Source of the DNA: a virus
Reading direction: 5' to 3' (one strand)
Virus record (IMG/VR): IMGVR_UViG_3300018083_000050
Location: 1 to 45,441 of that record
Length of the DNA: 45,441 bases
The translations under genes and the position numbers were made by a program. This document shows positions 19,081 through 27,420 of this stretch, one piece after another. The notes beneath the pieces are model-generated. The model saw only the letters and a program-made list of their open reading frames with translations, was not told the DNA's origin and ran no database searches. Position 1 is the first letter of the stretch. Each line of letters opens with the position of its first letter.

Positions 19081-19331
19081 AGATTAGCCTAGACATTCCA
19101 GACGAGTTCGTTCCAGGCCTCACGATAAAGCTGGATAAGCATAATCAGGACAAAGGTGCTAGCCTTACTCTTGATGAGTTCATATCTTATCTACTTGGTC
19201 AGTGGGCACGGCACGCGGTCACTAAGGACCGAATGTCCAGGTCCAATGAGGTCACGAAACTTGTCAGTGGCCTCTCAACTGATCAGCTAAATGAGATAAA
19301 GGCAGCATATGGACCTGGCAACAAGCCCTGA
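19077..19331 (+). CDS. Small protein between tail genes, unknown
   Basis: The start is ATG 19077, with AGGGGAG five bases upstream and an ATGA overlap with the previous stop; an in-frame GTG at 19056 is less likely. The 84-residue product has a short beta-like start (MKISLDIPDEF) and then predicted helices (about residues 30-75, with FISYLLGQWARHAV). The function is unknown. It could be a small tail chaperone or assembly protein. It overlaps the next gene's start by 23 bases. Confidence 0.7.
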   Translation: MKISLDIPDEFVPGLTIKLDKHNQDKGASLTLDEFISYLLGQWARHAVTKDRMSRSNEVTKLVSGLSTDQLNEIKAAYGPGNKP

Positions 19332-19587
19332 CGAACTGTTCATGCTTATCGGTAGTCGTGAGTTTACGATTTATCGACAACAGAAACGTATTGAGGAGCT
19401 AGAGGAAAATGCCCGGAGACTGGAACAAGCCCACAACGAGCTCCTTATACAATACCGAGGTCTTACAGAATCTCCACCTGAAGGACCTGGACGCGATATC
19501 CCTCTGTCTAGCCGACCCGACGAATATGGTGGACGGGATGATCAAGCTCGTCCGTTCGCCAAACGTAAAATTCCAAGAGAGAGCTAG
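19309..19587 (+). CDS. Small coiled-coil protein overlapping the fibre gene
   Basis: The 92-residue product begins with DELFMLIGSREFTIYRQQ and a coiled coil (RIEELEENARRLEQAH). This pattern of an ELF/LIG helix followed by a coiled coil is familiar from small phage proteins of unknown function. The last 179 bases lie in another frame of the fibre gene starting at 19409. Within the overlap the composition is Pro/Gly/Arg-rich and less ordered. The first 34 residues are outside the overlap and look genuine. An AAAGG sequence is near the ATG. It may help fold or attach the fibre. Confidence 0.6.
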   Translation: MDLATSPDELFMLIGSREFTIYRQQKRIEELEENARRLEQAHNELLIQYRGLTESPPEGPGRDIPLSSRPDEYGGRDDQARPFAKRKIPRES

Positions 19588-20452
19588 TGGAGCGTGGAGC
19601 GATCGAATTCTTTCTGTTGCTGGCGGTGGGACAGGTTCTACTACTTCCTCTGATGCTCGCACGGCTCTGGGCCTTGGCACGATGGCCATCCAGAATAGCT
19701 CTGCTGTCAGTATTAGTGGTGGAACTCTCGCTGGTGATGGTGCTGGCCTTACTAATCTAGCTGCACCCAATGTAGCTACAGGAAATTTCAATCCTCAGAG
19801 GATGCCAGTCGGTGGATCATGGGCTACCCTCACAAGTAATCTAGTCGTTCCGGGGCATAGATTCTCAGTTGCAGGATTTGGAGCCAGTATCGTTGGAAGT
19901 GTGGGAAGTCCTGCATCTCTAGTCGATACTGACTTCGTGATGGTTGCATTTCACACTCCAGCTACTCTCCCTAGTCCATCAGGTAGAGCGGGCGCAATCT
20001 ACGTAGTTAAGAGGTGGTCCGCAAGTGATATAGTCGTGAACTGTTCAGGCGGTGCGACTATTGATGGGGTCAGCACTTATACACTACGTAGAGATTTCGA
20101 AACTATTATGGTGCAGACCAATGGCACCGATTGGTTTATCATTGGTAAATCAGGAGGAGGCTCTGTGCGAGACATATTCCATGGCGATGTCTCATTCGGC
20201 ACTGGTGACTTGACTCATGATTCAACAGTCACCTGGGAGGGTGGAACGCCCGCGTCAATCGATGAAATCTCTGTTAACTTCGGGGGACCTGCGGCGTCGG
20301 ATGGAAACGGAAACGCAAGCTGGTTTGTCGGTTACGAATGGATCAGCACTACTGTCATTCGATTCTACAAGACAAAGGGTGGTGGAACTGGAACTGCCCC
20401 TCTCGCATCCGCTCATTATTTCACGGCGTTCTGGCATGACGGTGTGTCGTAA
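19409..20452 (+). CDS. Tail fibre protein
   Basis: The 347-residue product shows the classic fibre segment GGGTGSTTSSDARTALGLGT at about residues 72-91. AIQNSSAVSISGG and GAGLTNL follow, as in many collar and tail fibres. The N-terminus (about residues 10-60, LHLKDLDAI and KLVRSPNVKFQ) resembles a virion-attachment domain. The C-terminal half is a beta-rich, Gly-rich trimer-type receptor-binding tip. AGAGGAAA precedes the ATG. The first 179 bases also encode the end of the small coiled-coil gene. The stop overlaps the next ATG as TAATG. Confidence 0.85.
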   Translation: MPGDWNKPTTSSLYNTEVLQNLHLKDLDAISLCLADPTNMVDGMIKLVRSPNVKFQERASGAWSDRILSVAGGGTGSTTSSDARTALGLGTMAIQNSSAVSISGGTLAGDGAGLTNLAAPNVATGNFNPQRMPVGGSWATLTSNLVVPGHRFSVAGFGASIVGSVGSPASLVDTDFVMVAFHTPATLPSPSGRAGAIYVVKRWSASDIVVNCSGGATIDGVSTYTLRRDFETIMVQTNGTDWFIIGKSGGGSVRDIFHGDVSFGTGDLTHDSTVTWEGGTPASIDEISVNFGGPAASDGNGNASWFVGYEWISTTVIRFYKTKGGGTGTAPLASAHYFTAFWHDGVS

Positions 20453-20784
20453 TGGGGCAAGACATACTCCTACTCCTGATTGGAGCGTCCGTTAGCATCC
20501 TTATCACGGTCGGTTATCACAAAGCGGTCATTCAAAGAGCAGTAAAAGACATAGAAGATTTAGGTAAGAAGGTTGATATGCTCGAAGCAGATCTCGAGCG
20601 GACATATGCTAGGAAAGATACCATCCAGGTTGAGTTGGATAGTATTAGAGAAATGCAGGAGAATCTGGCTGAGAGTCAGAAAGAGATAGTTGTTGACGTG
20701 AAAGCCTGCACAGTCTTAGTTAATCAGGTCCTAATCAATCTAGCAGGAATTTCGTCAAGTAGAGGTAGAAGCCGTGAGACTTAG
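20452..20784 (+). CDS. Membrane-anchored coiled-coil protein (holin or inner-spanin-like candidate)
   Basis: The 110-residue product has one N-terminal membrane helix (about residues 4-22, LLLLIGASVSILITVGY). A long charged coiled coil follows (about residues 28-85), then a basic end. A single N-terminal membrane segment plus coiled coil is the layout of inner-membrane spanins and some small lysis proteins, but no partner lipoprotein or endolysin was found. A membrane-bound tail assembly factor is also possible. It starts at the fibre stop (TAATG). Confidence 0.7.
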   Translation: MGQDILLLLIGASVSILITVGYHKAVIQRAVKDIEDLGKKVDMLEADLERTYARKDTIQVELDSIREMQENLAESQKEIVVDVKACTVLVNQVLINLAGISSSRGRSRET

Positions 20785-21163
20785 GGAGTTTCAAGATTCA
20801 GACATCCCTCGTATCAGTGCTATCTGGGAGAAGCATCATTCGACGGACCATTCTCTACCAGATCGTCAAAACTCCATAGTTGATGCTGTGGTAGAGGATG
20901 ACGCTGGAAACATCGTAGCCTATGGACAGGTCAAACTGTTTGCAGAGGCCATGCTATTCCTCGATTTTGATTCGTCGAAATTAGCACAAGGCGAGGCCAT
21001 CAAGCTACTCATGCAAGAGGCGTTCAGGGGCACGAGAGAGTTTAGATTGAAAGATATCTATGCTTTCATCAAAGACCCTGCATTCGCTGATTTGATAGAG
21101 CGGCATTTCGGTTTTCAGAGGACTGCGTATCCTGGTGAGCTTCTTCTCAGGAGACTTGACTAA
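20774..21163 (+). CDS. GNAT-like N-acetyltransferase domain protein
   Basis: The start is GTG 20774 preceded by AGAGGTAG. The 129-residue product has the beginning of a GNAT fold (MRLREFQDSDIPRISAIWEKH), the central strand-turn around GNIVAYGQVKLF and a C-terminal segment (DLIERHFGFQRT) like the last strand-helix of these enzymes. The acetyl-CoA loop is poorly conserved, since the usual Q/R-x-x-G-x-G/A is not clear, so activity is uncertain. It sits between membrane/fibre genes and the ejection proteins. It may have become a structural or modification factor. Confidence 0.65.
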   Translation: MRLREFQDSDIPRISAIWEKHHSTDHSLPDRQNSIVDAVVEDDAGNIVAYGQVKLFAEAMLFLDFDSSKLAQGEAIKLLMQEAFRGTREFRLKDIYAFIKDPAFADLIERHFGFQRTAYPGELLLRRLD

Positions 21164-22137
21164 TGGGTGGGGGCAAAGAGCAAAAGAAGACCAATCAGAT
21201 GTTGGATACGAGTGCTGCGACCCAGAACAGGGAACATACTGAGGATCGTGGCGCAATTCAACAGAAACAGACTGAGGCCGATACTACATCCGCTGAATCT
21301 CGGAAAGGCTTCGAGGATAATCTGGCGGACTTCAAGACTCGCGACTACTCTCTTGGTGGAAGTTATCACAGCGATTACAATCCAAACTTCACCAGGAAGT
21401 ATATGGAGAACTTCGCCGAGACAGGTGGGGTAGATCCAGCAACCTTCGATCGATGGCGTGGTGGGGGAGTCTACGATGAATTCTCCAAGACCGGAGGAGT
21501 TTCAGAGGGAGACAAAACCAACATCCGATCACGAGGCGCATCAGTTATTCCTGCCTATTATGATGCAGTCAACCGAGACGTCGACAGGGCTGCACTGGTC
21601 GGTGGAAGGATGGGTCCGGGTGGTCTCGCGCTCAAGGCCAAGCTCGCCAGAGAAGGAGCAGCTGCCTCTGCCGATGCCGTTCGGGACACAGAGCTAGGAC
21701 TTTCCGATACGATCAATAAGGGTAGGATGTGGGGAACGGAAGGGATGAGTCGTTCCGAGTCTGATCTTCAGGGTGCCCTCCAGCGTGGTAAGATGTTTGG
21801 CGCTGAGGGTATCAAGGGGATTGAAAGTGACACAAATAACATCCTCTCCAATCAGTCCATGTTCAATGCTGGTCAGGACTTCGGGCAAGCGAGATTCAAT
21901 AGCGGCGTCACAAGCGACAGGGACAAGACTGCTCTTGCCGCTGAAGGTGCCCTCTACGATTCAGACCGAGATTACAGCATGGGTCTGGAAGGTCTGGGCT
22001 TGGACGAGCGTAATAGCTACAATGCAGGACAGGCTGCGCTTATCCAGAATCGAATGGGTAACAACCCGAAACGCGATTGGTTCGGCACTATCATGGGTGG
22101 TGCTGGTCCGATCATCGGTGGGATTGCAGGTATCTAA
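21163..22137 (+). CDS. Probable internal virion / ejection protein 1
   Basis: The 324-residue product is hydrophilic, Gly/Ala/Asn/Asp-rich and mostly helical. It has repeated short motifs (GRMWGTEGMSRSESDLQ, GKMFGAEGIKGIESDTN) and a C-terminal glycine-rich hydrophobic tail (about residues 308-324, TIMGGAGPIIGGIAGI). That hydrophobic end could insert in a membrane. Such proteins form the first of three internal virion proteins in podoviruses and are injected with the DNA. Order and composition support the role; no direct homology was checked. TAATG joins it to the preceding gene. Confidence 0.65.
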   Translation: MGGGKEQKKTNQMLDTSAATQNREHTEDRGAIQQKQTEADTTSAESRKGFEDNLADFKTRDYSLGGSYHSDYNPNFTRKYMENFAETGGVDPATFDRWRGGGVYDEFSKTGGVSEGDKTNIRSRGASVIPAYYDAVNRDVDRAALVGGRMGPGGLALKAKLAREGAAASADAVRDTELGLSDTINKGRMWGTEGMSRSESDLQGALQRGKMFGAEGIKGIESDTNNILSNQSMFNAGQDFGQARFNSGVTSDRDKTALAAEGALYDSDRDYSMGLEGLGLDERNSYNAGQAALIQNRMGNNPKRDWFGTIMGGAGPIIGGIAGI

Positions 22138-23274
22138 ATGATCACATCCCCAATCGCCCAAACCCGACTCAGAAGCATCTTCGGTCGTCGTCCCCCTATG
22201 AGTGAAGGTCAGATGGGGAGAGAGCAACCGATGGATGAAGTTCCACGGCCAAACGCTGATCCTGGAATGACTCCTCCTGTTACTCGGCAGACTCAGCAGG
22301 GCCAACAGCCTGGAGCTGAATTCTACGATGCTGTTCTCCGTGCTCGTGGAAATATGCCTATCACATCACAATACAAAACAGAGCTAGGACAGACACCAGT
22401 CAGAGAAGACTACAAACCCTCAGGCTGGAGGAAGCTCGCATCGGCAGCCGCAGGTGGGGCGATGGGAATGTCTGGAGATGCAAGAGGTGGGGTCGAACTC
22501 GCTTCAAACATCAACAACTCTCCCTATCGTAATGCCATGACAGACTATTCAACTAAGCTCGCCACTCTTGAACGTGGGGCTGGCTTGGAACAAAGAGACG
22601 TGGACAATGAGACAGACGCAATCAATAACGCGTATCGGCTTGGTCTCACATATCAACAGTTCTTGCACAAGAAGGACATTGACGAGCAGAATGCTGACAC
22701 CGCTGGTCGTCGCGTCGATGTGGATGCTCAGAGGGCTGATGCCTATGATCGCTACGTCGATAAATCAGTATATGATCAGGTCCAGAAGCCTACGGGAGTT
22801 CTGTTCGTCAATAAGAACAACCCGACCGATACTCGATTCATCCCCGGCGAAACCATCGCTTCCGTCAACGCCCAAACACAAAAGGGATTCCTTGGAGTAG
22901 GTCAGAGGAATGCCGGGACAGCAGCCCGAAATGCAGACACTAATGCGCTCCGTGCTACGAATGACGTTCAGATGGATCGCGAGAACTTGGCTCTTCGTCA
23001 AAGACAGGTCCGCGTAGCCGAGCAGAGAGTTGCGAAAATCACAGGCGCCAATGCTACTCAGGTCGCGTCGGCAAGGCAGACCGCACTGAGGAATATGGCT
23101 GCCGATCCAGCTTACAGAGATACTATCCAAACCGGCGACTTCCCTGACCTCAAGGGGGATCTCGAGCCAGCAGAATTCGATGATGCCATCAAGGAACTCG
23201 AGGATCGAATGGCAGAGATCCTCAAACCGGGGTCAGGCCAATCTGATGACGACAATGACATGGAGGAATTCTAG
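22138..23274 (+). CDS. Probable internal virion / ejection protein 2
   Basis: The 378-residue product is Pro/Gln-rich at its N-terminus (about residues 20-65). A Gly/Ala patch follows (SAAAGGAMGMSGDARGG). A long Ala/Gln/Asp/Arg-rich helical region extends from about 140 to 350, with an Asp/Glu-rich end. It is consistent with an ejected internal protein and lies between two similar genes. No enzymatic motif, including lytic transglycosylase, was recognised. It starts right after the previous stop. Confidence 0.62.
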   Translation: MITSPIAQTRLRSIFGRRPPMSEGQMGREQPMDEVPRPNADPGMTPPVTRQTQQGQQPGAEFYDAVLRARGNMPITSQYKTELGQTPVREDYKPSGWRKLASAAAGGAMGMSGDARGGVELASNINNSPYRNAMTDYSTKLATLERGAGLEQRDVDNETDAINNAYRLGLTYQQFLHKKDIDEQNADTAGRRVDVDAQRADAYDRYVDKSVYDQVQKPTGVLFVNKNNPTDTRFIPGETIASVNAQTQKGFLGVGQRNAGTAARNADTNALRATNDVQMDRENLALRQRQVRVAEQRVAKITGANATQVASARQTALRNMAADPAYRDTIQTGDFPDLKGDLEPAEFDDAIKELEDRMAEILKPGSGQSDDDNDMEEF

Positions 23275-26200
23275 ATGCCCTCCGAAACAAGAGAACAGCG
23301 TCGGCAAAGGAGACTGGCAGCTGCCTCCCAAGATACTGGGAGCAATCAGAGTCTTCGAGATTATTCTGCTATGGGGCTTAGGGGCGCTAGTGGGTTTGTG
23401 CCTGGAGGTCCGTGGGGTGCTGTGGCTGGTGGACTTGCTGAGACTGGTGCTCAATATCTAGAAGGCAAGGGATACAGCCCTGCTAGGATTGGAACAGCTA
23501 CCGCTCTAGGATTCATCCCATTCGGCAAGACTGCATCCTTTGGGCGTGGGATGCTCAAGGGTGGAGTGATGGGTGTCGGTTCTCAGCAAGCATTCTCACA
23601 GACGGACCGAGGTCTCCACATTCCTGATGCAATGGAACTCTCCAACGAAACCCTCCCGGCAGCGATGGGTGGAGCAGCAGGTGGTGGAGTCGGTGGAGCA
23701 ATTGGTGCTCGTGCAATGTCGAGGGCCAAGACCATTCCTCCGCCAGCTGACATTCCATTAGAACCAGTCGAGCCATTCACCAGGAAGCCAACTGCTATGA
23801 GGTCTTCACCGGAGGATCTCGACAATGTAAGGAGGGCAGTTGGTCCTGAGCTTCGAGAGTGGCGTCGTAATCCACAGTCTTTCGATGCTCAACGTGCTCA
23901 GGCTCTTGCAGATAATCTCCATCAGTCGGGTGCTCCGAATGCTATGGAGCTTGCCGAGGAAATCTACAGGAAATTTTCAGACGCAAAGGTTAGCCAATTT
24001 CGACCAGATGAACCGGGTCGTGGTGTTGTAGGAGATCGTCTCAAGTCCTCCCCAAGAGAAGAGACTATTCCAGAACGAGATCCGGGAGTAACCGGTCACG
24101 TTGGAACTAGGGCTCGCCTTGAGGGAGTGGATGAGTTTGGTGGGGGCACATACTTCAGTCCAAGTAATGCTCCTGTCAAGCCGATGCGATCCTCAGCAAC
24201 TAGACCAGTAAAGATGAAGGGAGCAAAGAGAAGTGGGAAAAGTAGTGCGCCTCAACGACCTTTCGCCCCTCCAGTATCAGAGACTCCAGCGGCATCTGCT
24301 CCTCCAAAGGCTCAAAGAACTTCTGGAGTATCGCCGATTCCAGATGTTGACGATCCAGCAAGGCCATATGCATCCGCTCCTGCAAAAGATCTCGAATTTC
24401 TCGCTTCTCAAGGAGATACCCGAGCGATCTCTGAAATTGATCTCCGGAAGGTTGGACGCTCGTCAGGAGTAATGGATGAAACAGGAGAAGCCGGAGTCAA
24501 CGTCGGACGCACTAAGGCTTATAATTCTTACCTCAAGGAGTGGGGTAAGGACGGTGAACTTGGAGAGGCTGGGGAAAAGCCACCTCTACTCGATGATCTC
24601 GTCTCTTGGCGCGACCGAATGTATGACATGGGTGCATCAGGAGCTGAGATTGATTCCGCTACAAGGAAAGCATTCCGCTCTGGGGTTTCACCTGCAAGAT
24701 TCGATAATCTGTATGAATTGAACGACCATATCAGTAGGTCAGGTCAGGCTCCAACTGGAAGAGCAGGCCGATCATCTCTCATGCATCTGGCAGTGGATGA
24801 AATGGGTGCGGCAGGAGATGTAGCTGGAGCTAGGACAAATCTACCAGCCTCAAACAATGTTCAGCGCACGAACAAATCACGCCCTTTCAGCGACCGCTTC
24901 AGTAAGCCCATGTCCCGGAGCCTGAAGCGAGCAGATGCGCACACTCCGGGATTCGCTGGGAAGTTTGGCGATTGGGTCAATGGAAGAAGAGCGACGAGAG
25001 CGGAGGGGATGCTCAAGGCTAAGGAATTCAAAGACCTGGATGCACAGGGAATCGAGGGAATCAAGCAGTTCCAGGCAGGTATCAGGACAGGGAAGTATGC
25101 AGATGTTCAGAAGTATTTCGATGAGAAGCATGTTCAGGTTGAGCAGTCTGGTATCCGCTTAGGCTTCAAGGAGAATTACCTTCCACAACTCTGGGAGAAC
25201 TCTGCCGATGAAGTCTTTGCCGCCGCCAGAAAGCTGGGACTCAAACCCCGATTCACTCTTCAGTCTGTTCTTGAGAATTATCAGGCAGGTATCAATGTCG
25301 GACTCAAACCGAAGTTCAAGAGCATCTCAGATCTCGTTGGTTGGTATGAGAAAACAGCTAACAAGGCTATGGTCGATCGTCAGTTCTTCGACTATCTCAA
25401 GCAAAACAATCTCATACAACCCAAGAGTAAGGCTCCTGCAAATGGAACTTGGGAAGCTCTCGATCCAGATCATTTCCCTATCCAGAAATTTCAGGCTAAG
25501 GGGAAGGAATTTCAGGGAGTCCTTATGGCTCCTAAGGAAATTGCAGGGAATATCAATAACTACCTTCGTGAGCCCCAGAATAGAGTTCTCGATTGGACGT
25601 CGGACGCAGCATCGCTTTCTAAGAACTACGCCATGTCCGCCGGAGTCCCAGGGACGGGTATCAACGCTCACGGTTTCAACATTCTTGCCCGTAACATTAT
25701 GGGTAAGGGTCTGCTCAAGGGGGGAACCGAAATGGCCGGTTACATGGTCAACCCCAAATCAGCAGCCCGAGACCTTGAGGGGTTGATGCAGACTGCTCCG
25801 GCTGCCATGAAAAATGGCTTAACTCTCACAACGGAAGGGTTCGAGCTGGGGCAGAACAATCTCAAGGAATTGGTATCGAGTCTGGGAGGGAAAGGCAAAA
25901 TCACTGACAATCGAATCCTCGACTTCCATACCAAGTATTTCGAGAAGCCTCTGTTTCATGAGATCATCCCGGCTCTCAAGTTGAAGTATTACAATCAGTT
26001 TAGTAAGGAGCTCCTAGCCAAAGGGATGAGTCCAACCGAGGCTGGTAGAGCAGCAGCAGAAGCGACCAATACCCTCTACGGAGGAATCAATTGGGAGGCA
26101 ATGGGACGCAACAGAGACGTGCAGAACCTCTGGCGCACCATCTTCCTCGCCCCCGATTGGTTCGAGACTAATGCGAGGATGGGTCAGGGAATGGCGCAAG

Positions 26201-26796
26201 CTATGATCGACCCGAATACACCACAGGGGAAACAGTTTGGACGAGTTGCCAAGAATATCCTCATCGCCTATGTCGCGGCCAACGTGGCAAATGTCGCTTC
26301 CTCTGGTCATCCCATGTGGGAGAACCCTCCAGGACACACGCTTGACGTGCAGCTCGGAATGTCAGGGGATAGAAACCGCTACCTCCGTCCATTCGGAACG
26401 GCAGCTGATTTTCTCAGGTTGCCACTGGATACGATGGTCGCGGCGATAAAGGACAAAGACATTGGGCAGGGAGCTAGGATCGCAAAGAACAGACTGTCCA
26501 TGCCCATTAGCTCAGCAGCAAATCTCCTGCTCAACGTAGATGATTTCGGCAAGCCAATTACTGGTCGAGATGTCTACGGTAGGAAGATCCCAATGCAGCA
26601 ACAGGTCGCAGGCGTAGCGAACGAGGTAGTGGGACCATTCACTCCTCAGTATGTCAGGAATCCTGCTTTGTATGCAACTGGTCGTCAGAATGCGGAGCAG
26701 GCAATTGCGGGAACCGCTGAAAGCCCACTCCGCTATGCAAAACCACCGAAGAAAGAGGGTAGGACTAGAAGCAGGGTAAGGTCACGTCAACGTTAA
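23275..26796 (+). CDS. Large internal virion / ejection protein
   Basis: The 1173-residue product is the longest in the window. It has a basic N-terminus (RREQRRQRR-like), a Gly/Ala-rich hydrophobic stretch (about residues 30-60 and 95-150) and a Pro/Ser-rich middle. A long helical C-terminal region follows from about residue 560. Within it, segments around residues 935-980 (EATNTLYGGINW, LWRTIFLAPDWFETN) resemble a helical domain seen in large polyvalent phage proteins and podoviral ejection proteins. The last residues are basic (RTRSRVRSRQR). No peptidase or transglycosylase motif was seen. Probable role: injected with the genome and forming part of the DNA-delivery channel. Confidence 0.68.
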   Translation: MPSETREQRRQRRLAAASQDTGSNQSLRDYSAMGLRGASGFVPGGPWGAVAGGLAETGAQYLEGKGYSPARIGTATALGFIPFGKTASFGRGMLKGGVMGVGSQQAFSQTDRGLHIPDAMELSNETLPAAMGGAAGGGVGGAIGARAMSRAKTIPPPADIPLEPVEPFTRKPTAMRSSPEDLDNVRRAVGPELREWRRNPQSFDAQRAQALADNLHQSGAPNAMELAEEIYRKFSDAKVSQFRPDEPGRGVVGDRLKSSPREETIPERDPGVTGHVGTRARLEGVDEFGGGTYFSPSNAPVKPMRSSATRPVKMKGAKRSGKSSAPQRPFAPPVSETPAASAPPKAQRTSGVSPIPDVDDPARPYASAPAKDLEFLASQGDTRAISEIDLRKVGRSSGVMDETGEAGVNVGRTKAYNSYLKEWGKDGELGEAGEKPPLLDDLVSWRDRMYDMGASGAEIDSATRKAFRSGVSPARFDNLYELNDHISRSGQAPTGRAGRSSLMHLAVDEMGAAGDVAGARTNLPASNNVQRTNKSRPFSDRFSKPMSRSLKRADAHTPGFAGKFGDWVNGRRATRAEGMLKAKEFKDLDAQGIEGIKQFQAGIRTGKYADVQKYFDEKHVQVEQSGIRLGFKENYLPQLWENSADEVFAAARKLGLKPRFTLQSVLENYQAGINVGLKPKFKSISDLVGWYEKTANKAMVDRQFFDYLKQNNLIQPKSKAPANGTWEALDPDHFPIQKFQAKGKEFQGVLMAPKEIAGNINNYLREPQNRVLDWTSDAASLSKNYAMSAGVPGTGINAHGFNILARNIMGKGLLKGGTEMAGYMVNPKSAARDLEGLMQTAPAAMKNGLTLTTEGFELGQNNLKELVSSLGGKGKITDNRILDFHTKYFEKPLFHEIIPALKLKYYNQFSKELLAKGMSPTEAGRAAAEATNTLYGGINWEAMGRNRDVQNLWRTIFLAPDWFETNARMGQGMAQAMIDPNTPQGKQFGRVAKNILIAYVAANVANVASSGHPMWENPPGHTLDVQLGMSGDRNRYLRPFGTAADFLRLPLDTMVAAIKDKDIGQGARIAKNRLSMPISSAANLLLNVDDFGKPITGRDVYGRKIPMQQQVAGVANEVVGPFTPQYVRNPALYATGRQNAEQAIAGTAESPLRYAKPPKKEGRTRSRVRSRQR

Positions 26797-26806
26797 AGGA
26801 GTTGAA

Positions 26807-26998
26807 ATGAGTGCAATGCTTTGGAGAATTATCATCGCTGTCATTTGCGTGATCATCGTTTACACCCTGATCCCACCGTTCTCTCGGATCATTGGGTTTG
26901 GCGTATCAAGCGACGTGATGACGATTCTGAAGGTTTGTATTGCAGGATTGGCGGTCCTCTATGTCATTAAAGGACCACCTCCCCTTAGCATCCCCTAG
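26807..26998 (+). CDS. Two-helix membrane protein, holin candidate
   Basis: The 63-residue product has two hydrophobic helices (about residues 6-23 and 38-56) separated by a short polar turn. A strong AAAGGAG lies before the ATG. As the last gene of the plus-strand operon, after the ejection proteins, a holin is plausible by size, topology and place. No endolysin was identified beside it, which weakens the case. Confidence 0.62.
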   Translation: MSAMLWRIIIAVICVIIVYTLIPPFSRIIGFGVSSDVMTILKVCIAGLAVLYVIKGPPPLSIP

Positions 26999-27012
26999 TC
27001 GTTCCCCAAATC

Positions 27013-27050
27013 ATGACGAGGACAAGGAGTAAAATCCAAAGCCTCGTCAT
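27013..27050. terminator. Convergent-boundary inverted repeat, possible bidirectional terminator
   Basis: ATGACGAGG (27013-27021) is a perfect reverse complement of CCTCGTCAT (27042-27050), with 20 bases between. It lies between the last late gene and the last early gene, which are transcribed towards each other. There is no clear U-run, so termination may be weak or factor-dependent. The position argues that it insulates the two operons. Confidence 0.55.
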
Positions 27051-27052
27051 TG

Positions 27053-27241
27053 TCACTCTAGTGGCGGCAGGTCAGCCACATTACTGACCACCTCAATCTC
27101 GACGGAAGGACCAGACGCTAGATGACAGGCAGTGACGCCTTCACAATCTAGAAGTGCTAGGACCAATCTGTTAGCACGGTCCTTTGCTACTTCCGATTCC
27201 CTATCATCGACCTCCATCGCAATCGTGAATTTGAATCCCAT
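27053..27241 (-). CDS. Small protein at the end of the early operon, unknown
   Basis: The start is the ATG ending at 27241, preceded on the minus strand by GGAGAAGGAGAAC, rather than further upstream. The 62-residue product has an alternating beta-like start (MGFKFTIAMEVDDRE), a helix and a final strand with acidic residues. The function is unknown. TAATG overlap couples it to the preceding gene, and it is the last minus-strand gene before the convergent boundary. Confidence 0.7.
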   Translation of the reverse strand: MGFKFTIAMEVDDRESEVAKDRANRLVLALLDCEGVTACHLASGPSVEIEVVSNVADLPPLE

Positions 27242-27420
27242 TAGTTCTCCTTCTCCAGTTTGTTGGCTTCCTCTCGCTTCTCGCAAGCCATCTGATGGTA
27301 GTGAGCGCGGCGTTCAGGTGACACCCAGTTCTCTGATGAAGGACCATCTGTAGCACTTACACTCTCCTCCATCCGATCAGCAGCAGCTCGAAGTGCTTTG
27401 ATTTTCTCTTCTTTAGTCAT
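27241..27420 (-). CDS. Small helical charged protein (59 residues)
   Basis: Reading the minus strand from the ATG at 27420 gives 59 codons starting MTKEEKIKALRAAADRMEES and ending EANKLEKEN, with stop TAA at 27241-27243. It is helical and charged, with a single cysteine. The ATG overlaps the stop of the ATPase gene (ATGA), and the stop overlaps the next start (TAATG), strong signs of a real coupled gene. The function is unknown; it may bind a partner through its helices. Confidence 0.75.
   Translation of the reverse strand: MTKEEKIKALRAAADRMEESVSATDGPSSENWVSPERRAHYHQMACEKREEANKLEKEN

Noticed and set aside
23275-26796. Tape measure protein
   Set aside because: It is long, but its pattern (Gly-rich, polyvalent-type helical end, neighbours of ejection type) and the absence of tail-tube genes fit a podoviral ejection protein better.
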